Of a stretch of DNA of 64,000 bases, positions 9,601 to 17,958 are shown piece after piece (the first letter of the stretch is position 1; each line of letters starts with the position of its first letter). Below the pieces are notes generated by a model. That model was given only the letters and a program-made list of their open reading frames with translations, did no database searches and was not told the DNA's origin. The DNA lies in the NCBI GenBank assembly GCA_905221615.1, contig CAJNDT010006139.1, positions 62,001 to 126,000 of the forward strand, given 5' to 3'. This DNA comes from Symbiodinium sp. CCMP2592 (taxonomy: Eukaryota; Sar; Dinophyceae; Suessiales; Symbiodiniaceae). The position numbers were made by a program, and so were the translations under genes.

Positions 9601-10037
9601 GTTTCGACAATTGTTTGAAATATTCTTTAAATTGTTTGAAATATTCTTTAAATTGTTTGAAACATTCTTTGGATTGTTTGAAACATTCTTCAAAATTGTC
9701 AACAGCTGATTGAACAGCTCATAATGGTCGTAAAATGTGTCCGCCCTAATGATTAGGGCGACAAATGCTGACAACTGCAGTACCCTGAACCCTCCACCCG
9801 GAGGCATAGCTAGCATGCATGTCCCCTGATCCTTCAAGCAAGCCCTTACGAAAATCTCGGAGAAAAAGTCTGCAAAGCCCTACAACCCTTCTACTCAACC
9901 CTGCCCCTTTCTAAACCCTAAACCCTTATAGCACCCTTAGAGGAGCCTGATAGAAACCGTAGCCCCCACGGTTCCGAGACCCAATTTCTCCAGTAAACGT
10001 CCTTGCCGAAGCGTTCGAGGATGGAGCTGTCGTCATC
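613..10037 (-). CDS. Clp/Hsp100-family AAA+ ATPase gene, partial, micro-exons
   Basis: Eight exons on the minus strand join into a continuous first AAA+ domain of a Clp/Hsp100 disaggregase or protease-unfoldase. In order (minus strand): 9999-10037 (linker, ILERFGK), 8078-8131 (DLVAEAAAGRLDTVFGRE, the LDPVIGR-like motif), 7041-7088 (EVQRVLNVLARRNKPN), 4983-5033 (Walker A, GPPGVGKTALVEE), 3706-3747 (VARRIHLREGIPRP), 2374-2426 (LIQLSLGSLVGGT), 1013-1079 (YRGEFEKRMQKLL) and about 613-658 (Walker B, VILFIDEIHM). Motif order and spacing match ClpB/ClpC, and reading phases agree at most junctions. Such proteins thread substrates through a hexameric ATP-driven ring; compartment and subfamily cannot be told. 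The N domain should lie above 10 kb and the rest of NBD1 and NBD2 below 600, outside the window. Introns are 0.35-2 kb of telomere-like repeat. It could be a decayed copy, but no stop or frame break occurs in any exon. Confidence 0.8.
1013..1079 (-). CDS. Clp exon 7: YRGEFEKR motif
   Basis: 67 nt, reading YRGEFEKRMQKLLKELAG then LRDE. YRGEFE-[EK]-R is the strongly conserved motif between Walker A and B of ClpA/B/C. The acceptor is CCTTGCAG and the donor GAG/GTGCCA. The first base completes an Arg codon begun in the exon ending at 2374, an independent check of the splice model. Confidence 0.82.
1312..1566 (-). CDS. Coding-like segment inside Clp intron, unassigned
   Basis: An open minus-strand stretch includes TAACGQDELFDELLSHQIES and a Lys/Ala-rich helix GGLGKSLAKKICQKVAAHL. 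A second open stretch at about 1200-1315 includes HARFFEAIFCMIALGKAYL. The composition is protein-like, but neither fits between the flanking Clp exons, which join in phase without them. Options are an alternative exon, a nested gene or chance. Confidence 0.3.
   Translation of the reverse strand: MAYTEIPTQRSAHSTRLFGMTAACGQDELFDELLSHQIESYALQPEEQDLASARSGGLGKSLAKKICQKVAAHLTAALQGQLWV
1570..2373. repeat. Clp intron of telomere-like repeat
   Basis: TTTAGGG-type on the left half, CCCTAAA-type on the right, so orientation flips inside one intron. A short tandem at about 2068-2165 repeats a unit containing CTAGACTGTGACCTACTGGC. No supported gene. Confidence 0.5.
2374..2426 (-). CDS. Clp exon 6: strand before YRGEF
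   Basis: 53 nt reading PCRRLIQLSLGSLVGGT plus two bases of an Arg codon finished by the exon at 1079. It matches the Clp segment R-L-x-S-L-D-x-G-A-L-V-A-G-T/A-K, except that the usual Asp is Leu. The acceptor is GCTTCAG and the donor CG/GTGAGCC. Confidence 0.75.
2450..2900. repeat. Stepwise GGGTTCCTT / AAGGGATCT repeats
   Basis: Many short words of the type AAGGGTTCCTTTAAGG and AAGGGGTCCTT in both orientations, able to form many small hairpins. The same word family recurs at about 6100, 8150, 13040, 34870 and 37860-38170. Confidence 0.55.
3298..3334. other. 7-bp stem with T-arm-like loop
   Basis: GGGGCAG and CTGCCCC pair across 23 bases; on the minus strand the loop holds TTCGATTCC, like a tRNA B box followed by an acceptor strand. 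There is no room for D and anticodon arms, so at most a tRNA-derived remnant. Confidence 0.2.
3350..3480. mobile_element. Foldback element, GTACGGCCCCCA arms
   Basis: Left arm has TATGTACGGCCCCCATACAG; right arm has the complement (ACTGAGTGGGGGCCGTACCC) followed by CATATATG. AT-rich centre, no coding capacity. A MITE-like element in a Clp intron; single copy seen. Confidence 0.6.
3706..3747 (-). CDS. Clp exon 5: helix after Walker A
   Basis: 42 nt reading VARRIHLREGIPRP, the Clp segment (E)-G-L-A-Q-R-I-x-x-G-D-V-P. Joined to the previous exon it gives ALVEE-VARRI. The acceptor CGAAGAGAG/GTTGC repeats the GAGGT found at the donor of the preceding exon. The 3' boundary lacks GT; a GA donor after RP fits the next exon. 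Confidence 0.7.
4150..4440 (-). CDS. Coding-like segment inside Clp intron, unassigned
   Basis: The minus strand is open through MERFTARKIADIIRIQCSF and EGKEQAKSSNRVDFENKVSF; a second frame downstream reads MRNGGFFYKADPGFVGNARG. Sequence outside telomere-like repeat and protein-like in composition, but no family is recognised and the flanking Clp exons join without it. Confidence 0.3.
4455..4562. mobile_element. Foldback element, ACGGTTGATGATATAAA family
   Basis: Arms ACGGTTGATGATATAAACC and the complement ending ATATCAGCAACCGTA, extending into GCATTACC/GGTAATGC, around an AT-rich centre of about 50 bp. Second copy at 6818-7015, half copy at 42950-43022. No ORF. Confidence 0.75.
4983..5033 (-). 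CDS. Clp exon 4: Walker A
   Basis: 51 nt, 17 codons: VCLLGPPGVGKTALVEE, a perfect Walker A (GPPGVGKT) with the Clp-type ALVEE continuation. The acceptor is GCACTCAG/GTTTG and the donor GAG/GTCTGG; phase 0 at both ends. Telomere-like repeat lies on both sides. Confidence 0.85.
5320..5450. mobile_element. Degenerate CCAGAGACTCC-family foldback element
   Basis: Begins AAAGACTCCAATATCCCTTAA and ends TATTCCTTAATTAAAGGAT. Right arm partly lost. Confidence 0.5.
5520..6062. repeat. Telomere-like arrays, head-to-head
   Basis: CCCTAAA-type units with variants (CCCTACAAACTAAA, CCCTACACC) to about 5880, then TTTAGGG-type, ending in one of the longest perfect runs in the window (about eight units at 6004-6060). 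Confidence 0.75.
6066..6276. mobile_element. Foldback element, TGTAGGAACCTGATT family
   Basis: Arms TGTAGGAACCTGATTCAGAAA and the complement ending TTAATCAGGCTCCTACAT, with CTTGGGCCTTTA / TAGGCCCAGGG as inner arm. The left arm is duplicated at about 6172. Second copy at 14271-14380. Confidence 0.7.
6408..6515. mobile_element. Foldback-like element, GGGGCCTTAGTAATTAGAATAGG family
   Basis: Contains GGGGCCTTAGTAATTAGAA, GGGCTTTGGGG and an AT-rich right half. Related copies at 15732-15835 and 17440-17530 share the left 35-40 bases best. Confidence 0.5.
6588..6722 (+). repeat. 27-29 bp tandem of TTTAGGACTAAGGGTTTCAGGG
   Basis: Four almost identical units, each two TTTAGGG-like heptamers plus ACTAAGGGTTTCAGGG: a recently amplified higher-order form of the telomere-like repeat. 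Confidence 0.8.
6818..7015. mobile_element. Foldback element, ACGGTTGATGATATAAA family, with insertion
   Basis: Left arm ACGGTTGATGATATAAAACC, then about 80 bases of AAGGGATCT-type repeat, then the usual core and right arm GTATCATCAACCGTAG. It ends 26 bases from the Clp exon at 7041. Confidence 0.75.
7041..7088 (-). CDS. Clp exon 3: helix before Walker A
   Basis: 48 nt, 16 codons: EVQRVLNVLARRNKPN, the Clp segment E-I-x-R-V-I-Q-V-L-x-R-R-x-K-N-N just before Walker A. The acceptor is TACTTCCAG/GAG and the donor AAT/GTGGCA; it joins in phase 0 to the exon at 5033. Confidence 0.8.
8078..8131 (-). CDS. Clp exon 2: linker into NBD1
   Basis: 54 nt, 18 codons: DLVAEAAAGRLDTVFGRE, matching D-L-T-A-x-A-R-x-G-K-L-D-P-V-I-G-R-D of Clp proteins, with Thr for Pro. 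The acceptor is CGTCCAG/GAC. Both borders share a triplet with the neighbouring exon (GAC, GAG), so the exact splice points are ambiguous by 3 nt. Confidence 0.8.
9207..9320. mobile_element. Foldback element, AAAGGATCATGGG family
   Basis: AAAGGATCATGGGCCTTAG on the left and ACTAAGTCCCATCATCCTCC on the right, with repeated ACTTATAAC words inside. Other copies near 35057-35151 and 52988-53114, related forms at 38765-38990. Confidence 0.7.
9565..9705 (+). repeat. 22-bp AT-rich tandem repeat
   Basis: About six units of ATTGTTTGAAACATTCTTTAA with few changes. Its minus-strand reading (KNVSNN/KNISNN) is a by-product. Confidence 0.85.
9999..10037 (-). CDS. Clp exon 1 seen: pre-NBD1 linker
   Basis: 39 nt reading DDDSSILERFGKD, matching the S-x-x-L-E-K-Y-G-R-D-L segment that precedes NBD1 in Clp/Hsp100. 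The Asp overlaps the first residue of the exon at 8131. The acceptor is GAATGGAG/GAT. The N domain would lie in exons above 10.04 kb, which I could not identify. Confidence 0.65.
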
Positions 10038-10256
10038 CTCCATTCCGGGTTTAGGGTTTAGGGTGGCCTGGGGGCTTTCAAGGTTTTGGGCTCATTCTAG
10101 GGCCGGCAATCACCGGAATTGGTCTTTAAGGGTATGTTGTAGTATCAGTACATGAGGGAGGCCACCTTTGCTGGCTTCTGCACGTGGCACTTGCTGTTCC
10201 CTTCTCTGGGACCTCAACCCCACACCGCAGTACCTGAGCCCTGCGCTTCCTAAGCC

Positions 10257-11230
10257 CTAAGCGCTCCATGCAGATTGCAAACGTCGGACACAGAACGCCG
10301 GTACGAGAATGCCACTAAGTATCCGAAAAGGCGATTCATGAATCCAAAGTCTGCAGTAGTCCGTCAACAACAACACATCATGGTCCAAATACTCAAAAAG
10401 CACATGACTTGTGACCTCAAGCGAAGTTCCTAGACCCCTCACCAAAAACCTTCTACAATAAAACCCTCCGAGAATCTTACAAAAACCCTGAAGCTGCGTT
10501 TTGAAACAACCATAAAATCTTGACACCCCTTTGCCAAATTGCCCTAAACTCGTAACCCTAAGTTCCATGCACTAAACCTGAAACCTTCCCTAAACTCCAG
10601 CTAAACCATATAGACCCGAAACCCGCAACCCTAGAGCCCCAAAACAGTAAACCCCCAAAACCCCTACACCCTAAACACCTACCCCTAAACACCGAAAAGT
10701 TGGGCACCTGCTCTACCACATAAGTCCACAAGCCATAAACGACAATACTGAAAGCCCGGCAAGGAAGGTGGGAGGAATGTGGCTCACCGCGCGTCTGGAG
10801 CAACGAAACTGGGACGATCTCGATATGAAGGGCGCGTTTTGTGGGCATCTCTCTGTTAAGGGTCCCAGTACCCAGTGCGTTCCACAGGGTCATCTGGTAC
10901 GGACCATCAGCCATTGCAGAAAACACCCGGAGCAAAGTCATACTCATCTTTGAACATTTGTCTTTGTGCTACCTTTACTCCCGTAAGCTACCTGAGAGAC
11001 CTGCTCCTTCTCATTTTGGTGGTGTGCCATCAGCACGAATTTGGTCATCAACACGGCCTTTTGGGTATGCCGCCCTGGGAAAAGCAGTGTGGTCGCGTGC
11101 TTCTTTCGGCTCGGGGATTCATGGCTGCACCGGCCCTCAGTTCAACGCGGCCTCCTTGCAATGCCAGCATCCGGGCAGTGGCGCCCGCGTGGTTGGCTAA
11201 GATTATGTCGGCACTGGCATCCACCTAAAC
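10257..11230 (-). CDS. Coding-like islands upstream of Clp exon 1, unassigned
   Basis: Three minus-strand islands interrupt the repeat. 10257-10435 contains LEVTSHVLFEYLDHDVLLL. 10783-10950 contains MADGPYQMTLWNALGTGTL and ends at a GCG/GTGAGC donor. 11040-11230 contains ADIILANHAGATARMLALQG. Position and strand would suit 5' exons of the Clp gene, but none matches a Clp N domain, so they may belong to another gene. The opposite strand of 10840-11230 is also partly open, so strand is not certain. Confidence 0.3.
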
Positions 11231-11234
11231 CCCC

Positions 11235-12950
11235 CAATCCTCCAGTGCAGAAACCGCTAAGTGCATTGAATATCGGTCATTTCTGCCCCTCAAACCGGTA
11301 CTTTCAAAAATTCACGGTCTGTCAGCGTTGAAACTCCTCACCAGCCTGCTGCTGGCCCGATACTACGACGTGCCAAGCACATGTTTGAGTATCGGGGGCT
11401 TGTGGCTTCTCTGCATTCCCCCATTTGGTGGCCAGATGCAGATACCAAAATGCTGTCGCCTAGCTGGACGCATCCGTGCTCCAGCTTTGTGATACCCTGC
11501 TGTAGTTTTCATAGACCACTAACCTTGCTGTGTGGTGTCGTGATATTTGCATAGGTACCCCGCAAACAAAACAACAACGATTCAACTGGAGACCGGGTGG
11601 CCTTGGGGTGGGGTTTTCGCTTCCCCGCCCGGTGCGCCCTGGACGACCGCTTGGGTCGAGGCCGGGCGCTTCAGTTGGCAAGTCCACTGACTAAGCCCTA
11701 AACCCCTAAACCCCAAACCAACCGAAACCCTAAACCGCAAAAATCCCAAATCTAAAACCTAACAAACCCTAACCCTAAAGCTAAAACCTAACAAACCCTA
11801 GCCCGTCCCTAAAGCCTGAAGCCTAAAGCCTAAATCGACCTGCTCAAGAGCCCCAGGTACACCGGAGCTCCTCCTCGTCGCCTCTCACAGCTGCCTGAGG
11901 CCTGGTTACCGATGCAGCGGTTTTGAGTTTAGAGGGGTTTAGGGCTTAGGGGTTTCATAAGGGTTTAGGGTTATTTGGGTAGTTTTAGGCTGCTTTTAGG
12001 GTTTAGGCTAAGGGCTTTTTTAGTGCGACAGAAGCTTCAGCGGTTGTACAGGGCTCGCAGCTCTATGCTGAGACTTTGTCTGTGCCACCAAGACAGGAGC
12101 CAAAAGAAGAGCCTAAACATAAGCTTCCCAAAATCCGGGGCCCGTGTAAGGGGTCTGAGATGTTCTATATACACGAGATGTTATTGTAAGGGTTTGTAGG
12201 TTGCACTCACGCTTATTCATATGGGATGAGGCCGGATATCCATATGAGGATTGTTCTTTCTGAAAAGGTCTGTTTGCTGGAGTGCCTGATCTTCTGAAGC
12301 TCCCACTGGGGGCCTTAACAGTTTTGAATAGGGTCTTTAGTAGAATGCAGTATACTTCTGATCCTGACAATGCAAGATGCCCCAGCACGCCCCTGGCGGC
12401 CCACATTTCAGAACAGCCGGATCCTTACGGTATGATTTAAGGCTTAGGGCTCCTTTTCCCAGTACCGCAAACCCGATGCCCTTAACACAGCCGCAAAACC
12501 CCAAGACCCTTGTCGACACCCTTTGACGACCTCAAGAACCCAAACCCTGAACCCTACACCCTGAACCCTAAACCCTAAAAGCCCTGAACCCTACACTTTA
12601 GAGGCTTAGAACCCTGAGGCCTAAGCCTCAAAGTGAGCCCTAAGCCCTAAACCCATGAACCCTAGAGCCCTAAACCCCTAAACTCTCCAAGCTCCATATG
12701 AAAGCCCTAAACTCTACAAGCTCCATATGGGTAGTTGACAACCACCCATATCAAAACCCTAACAGCCCCAAAAGCCCTCAGAGCCCTAAGAGCCTTAAAT
12801 CCCAAACCGCCTAAACCCTAAACCCCGAAATGGGTTTAGAGTCTAGGGTTTAAGGTTTAAGGTTTTGGGTGAGTCCTGAACCCTAAACCATAAATCCTAA
12901 ACCCTGAACTCTAAACCCTGAACCCTGAACCCTAAACCCTAAATCCCAAA
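11235..12950. repeat. Telomere-like repeat with weak coding-like islands
   Basis: 11350-11690 is GC-balanced and open in parts (minus strand, LEHGCVQLGDSILVSASGHQ). 11830-11910 and 12113-12406 are also non-repetitive; the rest is CCCTAAA/TTTAGGG-derived. No gene can be supported. Confidence 0.4.
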
Positions 12951-12954
12951 GCGG

Positions 12955-13027
12955 AGTTCGGGTGCCTCTGCCGCTGCATCAACCCTGGCATCAGCGGCGC
13001 AGAAGCTCCTGGCCTCACCAGCTGGTT
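12955..13027 (-). CDS. Probable micro-exon beside a foldback element
   Basis: The minus strand reads EARSFCAADARVDAAAEAPEL or, in another frame, LVRPGASAPLMPGLMQ. It starts exactly where the CCAGAGACTCC element ends. Family unknown; inferred from composition and position. Confidence 0.4.
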
Positions 13028-13220
13028 CCCAGAGACTCCAATATCCCTTTAAGGGGATCTACAAGGGTTCCTTTAAGAGTTCTTTTTAAAGGGATCTGTA
13101 GGGTTTAGGGTTCCCAGAGACTCCAATATCCCTTAAAGAAGGGATATTCCTTAAATTATAGTAGGATCCCAAACAGGATTTCAGGAATATTCCTTAATTA
13201 AGGGATATTGGAGTCTCTGG
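13028..13220. mobile_element. CCAGAGACTCC-family element, tandem left arm
   Basis: The arm CCCAGAGACTCCAATATCCC occurs at 13028 and again at 13113; the matching right arm (AAGGGATATTGGAGTCTCTGG) ends at 13220. The sequence ACCAG flanks both outer ends in minus-strand reading, as expected for a target or splice-site duplication. Confidence 0.75.
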
Positions 13221-13273
13221 TTTGTTTTGAGCACCTGCTTCCATACATCCAGCACAGAGAGCCTCGGTAGCTG
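13218..13273 (-). CDS. Probable micro-exon beside a foldback element
   Basis: The minus strand reads LPRLSVLDVWKQVLKTNQ, ending at the outer edge of the element at 13028-13220. With 12955-13027 this gives an exon-element-exon arrangement. No family recognised. Confidence 0.45.
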
Positions 13274-13274
13274 T

Positions 13275-14270
13275 TTGGGGCTTAGGGGTTCTAAAAGGTT
13301 TGGGGTTTAAGGTTTTTAAGGCTTAGGGGTTTTAATAAGTTTGGGGTTTAGGGTTTGAGGGTTTGAGGGCTTAGGGTTGCTTTAATAAGATTTAGGGTTT
13401 GTTTATACGGTTTGGTGGTTTAGGATTTGGGGTGCTTGTAGGGTTAAGGGTTTAAGGTTCAGGGTGATTTATGGCCTCTATACGGTTTAGGGTTCATACG
13501 GTTTGGGGTGTGGGAGTTTGTAGGGTCTGGGGTTTACGGTTGAGGGTTGGGGGCTTAAGGCTTATGGGATCTATACGGTTTAGGGATGAGAGCTTAGGAT
13601 TTCTACAGTTTGGGGCTTGCGTTTTAGGGCTTGGGGTGTCTACGGCTTGGGGCTTAGAGCTTTCTAAGCTTAGGGTTGGATCTCCGAGGGCCTCGGTAGG
13701 CTCTTGGGTTCAGAGTGCGAGCTGCAGGGTTTAGTTTAGGGTTTAGGGTTTAGGGCGTATGGGGCTTGGGGTTTATAGGTTTTAGGGGTCGAAGTTCTGA
13801 CAGGGAACTCTAGGGTTTAGGGTTTTTAAAACTATGTTGACGGGTTTAGGGTGTTTTTTAAGCTCCTTTTTGATGTCCGCCAGGCAGTCGGCCGGCCTCA
13901 CGGGTTAAGGGTTTAGGGTTCAGGGTTTAGGGCTTAGGGATCTATCCAGGCAGCTGTGTAAGGGAGTTTCAGGCTGTCGGTTTTCGTCTAATATCGGTCA
14001 CATGCTGCACAACGCGCATAACTGATTCGATTGTACCCTGACCTGGTAGCTGTTAGAATCCCCAAATCCTAGAATTCTATCATCCCAAACCCCTCAAAAA
14101 CTCGTAGCTGTAGACCAACTTTGAGGCCTTAAGCTCTAGGGCTTAGGTCTTTTTAAGGTCTCAGGTTAAAAACCCTAGACTCTAAACCCTAGACCCTAAA
14201 CTCTAATCCGCCTGAAGCGAAGGCCTGTGAGTCTCGCAGGACAGGGGTTTAGGGTTGAGGGGTTCAAGGA
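13275..14270. repeat. Telomere-like repeat with longer period
   Basis: TTTAGGG-derived sequence in which TCTATACGGTTTAGGG and TCTACGGCTTGGGG words recur about every 60-90 bases (13470-13700). No gene seen. Confidence 0.5.
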
Positions 14271-14380
14271 TAATGTAGGAACCTGATTAACAAAACCTTG
14301 GGCCTTTAGTAGGGCTCCTTATATGAATCCTACTATTTTGGTGTTATAGGCCCAGGGTTTCTTAATCCGCTTCCTACACT
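14271..14380. mobile_element. Foldback element, TGTAGGAACCTGATT family
   Basis: Complete copy: TGTAGGAACCTGATTAACAAA on the left, TTAATCCGCTTCCTACACT on the right, inner arms CTTGGGCCTTTAGTAGG / TATAGGCCCAGGG. Confidence 0.8.
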
Positions 14381-14719
14381 AGTGGTTTCGTAGTGTTGCA
14401 GTCGGCTTTCCTGCTTATGTAACTCTGCGCTGTGGGGGTTAGGATTCAGGCTACGGGCTTTCACCCTACACCCCAGATCCCAAGCTGAGGGTGTCACAAC
14501 TGAACACCCTGCCACGAAACCAAGCTTCCGGCGGAGGTACCAGACTCTGCCCCGAGGCCTGCGCATTGCTTCGATTTTTAATGAAAGGCTTTTGCTTTAG
14601 GAGTTTAGGGTTTAGAGTTTAGGGTTGAGGGGTTTAGGGTTTTGGGTTTTGGGTGGTGTGTTTTGGGTCACTTCCGATGCTTTCCTGGCTTTGACTTGGG
14701 TGGCGGCAACAAAAATACT

Positions 14720-14900
14720 CATGAGCGTCTTAAGATGATTTTCTCAAGTGCTACTAGGGCCTGATCCCACATTTCGAGTTTATCGACTTCTGTGCTGCTG
14801 CGACCACAGATGGAATAGGATTGTCTCTTGTGTTTCGGTCTGGAAGATTTCACGAATCCAGGGCCTCTGCGGCATTGGGGCGCATTTCCTGCTGGGAGTG
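14720..14900 (-). CDS. Probable exon, unassigned
   Basis: The minus strand reads STEVDKLEMWDQALVALEKI then a stop or a donor at TCATGA/GTATTT. Upstream, in another frame, PMPQRPWIREIFQTETQE is open. The helical, non-repetitive composition stands out from its surroundings. Confidence 0.4.
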
Positions 14901-15021
14901 GGGAGCTTAAGGTAAAATCCTATTTGTTCAAACCTTACAGACTCCTCTACAAAGCCCCAAGATCTTTATAGAAAACTTGACACTTTCTCCCGCTAAAAGT
15001 TTCCTCCCGTCTCGCCTGCAG

Positions 15022-15085
15022 AGCTGCCCGGAGGCCTTCAGCCGAGAGGCCCCGGCGTTTCAACAGCTCTGCCAGGCCTTAAAAG
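15022..15085 (+). CDS. Possible plus-strand micro-exon
   Basis: CGCCTGCAG/AGC acceptor and AAAAG/GTGCTG donor bracket 64 nt reading SCPEAFSREAPAFQQLCQAL. Family unknown. It would be one of few plus-strand exons left of 53 kb. Confidence 0.35.
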
Positions 15086-15089
15086 GTGC

Positions 15090-17044
15090 TGTTTAGGGTT
15101 TAGGGTTTACGGGTATACAGTTTAGGGTTTAGGTTCAGGGTTTAGGGTCTAGGGTTTAGGGTTCAGGGTTGCTGTTGTCTTACTCTGGGCTAGGGCTTTT
15201 TCAGGTTTAGGGTTTAGGGTTAGGATGTTTTAGAAGAGTGTTTTCATAAGTTGTATGAAGGCTTTAGGGTTTTAGGTTTGTCTATGAAGGTTTTTGAGGC
15301 TTTTGTGACGGCTTTAAGGTTTTAGGGTGCGCATGCGGGTTTTAGGGTTAGGCTGAGGGTGGTTCGGAGATGAGGGAGTGTAGGATCTAGAAAGGAAGTG
15401 CTTCTTAAAGGTTCCATGAAATCTAACATACAAGCCTACATATTACCCACACTACTCCTCTGGGTCCCAAGCTAGCGACAAACCCTACTCTAAGTACTAA
15501 GGCTGCTCTTTTACAAGGGCCCTACCGCGGTGGTGTTTTGAGGCTTCTGCGAGGAGCGCTAGTTTTGTTTGGGCGTGAAAGGTGGGATCCGAGCTGGCCG
15601 AGTCGATGCGGGTTCGGTTTAGGGTTTAGGGGTTTAGGGCTTAGGGGTTTAGGGTATAGGGGTTTAGGGGTTTCCTACGCGGTCCTGAAGGGTTGGTTTC
15701 GGGTTGGTGTTCAGGATTTAGCGTTCAATCTAGGGGCCTTAATAATTGGAATAGGGTTTTGAAGTATATTATACAGTAAGTATAATAAGGAACGACCAAG
15801 ATAGTGTCGGTAATTGCTAAGGCCTCTATATTGGTGTTGAGTGCGATTTACCGGCATTGAGCTAGTGGGCTTGGGACGGGATCTGGTCTTGGTATTGGGA
15901 CTGGTAGTGGCTCTGCGGTGGCTTTCGAGCCCTGAGCTCGGAAACCTGCAATTTAGGGTTAATGGTTAAGCGTTTAGGCTTTAGGGTGGGGTGATCAAAG
16001 AGTTGCAAAGTAATGTTTTCGGTGGGCATCTGACGTCGTTTTGGAGGTTAGGACTTGGCGTGTTAGCGGGGCTTTGGCGAATTCTGTTAGAGTGCTGAGG
16101 AGATCGTTTGGACCCTGGGTTCAGCGATCTGCGATCGTGAAGCTTATGGTTTAGGGCTTAACGGTTTAATGGTTTTATGGCTTCAAGTATAGTGCGGCGC
16201 TCCTTCCCGCAGCACACTTCGTCGAGTCAAGGAAAAGATGGGGCGAGGGAGCTTAGAGACATACTTGTGTGCTGTTGAACTTGCAGACTTCAAGCATTGA
16301 GGAGGATGGTTCTAGGATTTACGAACCCCAAACAACAAACCCCGAACCCCAAACCCTAAACCCTCAACCCCCTGGATGCTAATCCTTAAAACCCTAACCC
16401 CCAAACACCCGCAACCCTGAAGCCCCAGCCGTCCCTCCTGTTCCCTTACCGGGCCTACGTCGGGTGCATACAGCCCGGCACAAAGGTCTCGGAGCCCCAC
16501 CTCTCAAGAGGAGCTTAACGAGATTTAGTAGAGGGCTTCATAGGGTTAAGAACTAGAACCGGGTTTCAACGTTGTACAGTGACCCGTGCAAGCCTTCAAG
16601 GGTTGAAAGGGAGCTTGAAGCCTCCAGATTTCGTGCCAATACTCATACGTACGCCAACTATTGCAGCCGATGCATCGACTCAACTGCAACCAATCAATCG
16701 CACATCCTGAGCCGTGGTCCATGAACCCAACTTCCAAAACAGCCTCTACGACCAGAGAGAAACGTTTAATGTGCACATTGAAGATACGGAAACAAATCAT
16801 CCAAAAAACAATCAAATATGTCTTATATACACATATAGATGTATGTACATACGTATGTATATGCGATTGTGTGTATGTACATGCATGCTTCTTATACGAA
16901 GCCACGATGTGTGAATATGTACATATTCTTGTAGTAGTCCTTAAGACAAGAGCATTACGGGTTTACATAAGCCAAGCAAGCCAAAACCAAGTCCAGCCAA
17001 GCCATGTAAAAATCAGGACTCTTAACTCAAGTCTTAAACCCTCG
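15090..17044. repeat. Telomere-like repeat with one foldback copy and one coding-like island
   Basis: A copy of the GGGGCCTTAATAATTGGAATAGG element lies at 15732-15835. At 16560-16720 the minus strand is open (CIGCNSWRTYEYWHEIWRL), possibly an exon. Around 16800-16930 ACATACGTATGTATATG-type low-complexity sequence occurs. Confidence 0.45.
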
Positions 17045-17175
17045 TCTAACAGATGACCCCTGCATATCAAAAGAGCCTGTGTCACAGAAGACCCTGTCCA
17101 GCAAAAGACCCAGTCAACAGAAGGCCCCTGCATAACACAAGACCCTGTGTACCAGAAGACGCTGTCTGGTCCTGA
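17045..17175. repeat. Short minisatellite, AGAAGACCCTGT words
   Basis: About six imperfect 19-22 bp units, each with an (A)AAGACCC(T) core and CAGCA/CAACAG spacers. Confidence 0.5.
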
Positions 17176-17439
17176 AGGATTGGCATAGAACTCATAAAAA
17201 AAAAACAACATACTCAGATGACACTACAAATAGAAACAGTTGGCATAGTCGGATGTTTGTTGAAAAAGACTCTCCGTAGACCCGACCCTAAACGCCTAAA
17301 CCCTAAACCCCTAAACCCTAAACCCCCAAACCCCCAAACCCTCAACCCTAAACCCTTAACCCGAGCACAACCTGCGAGCCTTTGCAGGGGCACGCTGCTC
17401 GCTGGCTGCGTCTAAGAGACTCTGCAAGGCCTCCCAAGC

Positions 17440-17530
17440 ATGGGGCGTTATTAGTTGGAATAGGCTTTTGGGGAGGCTCCTTATCATAGCTTTCGGTTTG
17501 TTTAAGGGTTCCTTATGATAATTACAGGGC
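17440..17530. mobile_element. Foldback-like element, GGGGCCTTAGTAATTAGAATAGG family
   Basis: Degenerate copy starting GGGGCGTTATTAGTTGGAATA with GGCTTTTGGGGAGGC following. Confidence 0.4.
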
Positions 17531-17876
17531 CTTGGAGGCCTCTAAGGATCTTAAGGGCTAGGGCTTTCAGGGTATAGGGGTTTTACGGTCTTAACCTAGG
17601 TGTCGATCTCAAGAGTCTCCAAATTTATGCATAACTAGAGCTCTTCATTAAACAATAAGGGAAACTTCAAAGCTATCCCCAATCGATATCCAGTAAGAGG
17701 GTAGAGAATTTAGACTGAGGGTTGAGGGCTTCGGGTTTAAGGTCTTGGGTTTGGAGTTTACGGCGGCGGGGGATTTTCGGGACGTGTGTCTAGGAATCTG
17801 AGTTTCGGACATGGAGCTCAGAGTGTAGCGGGAGTGCATCGCCAAGCGGCCCCCACCCCTGCGAAAACCCTAAACC

Positions 17877-17958
17877 CTTCCAAACCTGCTCGTTGTCAGT
17901 CGCCTTTTGTTGCTCTAGTCCGTGTGCGTTACTTTGTTGCCATGTACTCAGCCTACTT
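17877..17958 (-). CDS. Probable micro-exon beside a foldback element
   Basis: The minus strand reads SRLSTWQQSNAHGLEQQKAT then DNEQVWKG, starting at the element boundary at 17959. On the other side of the element (18070-18110) the minus strand reads PPLWRLNQAPNQ. No family recognised. Confidence 0.4.
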
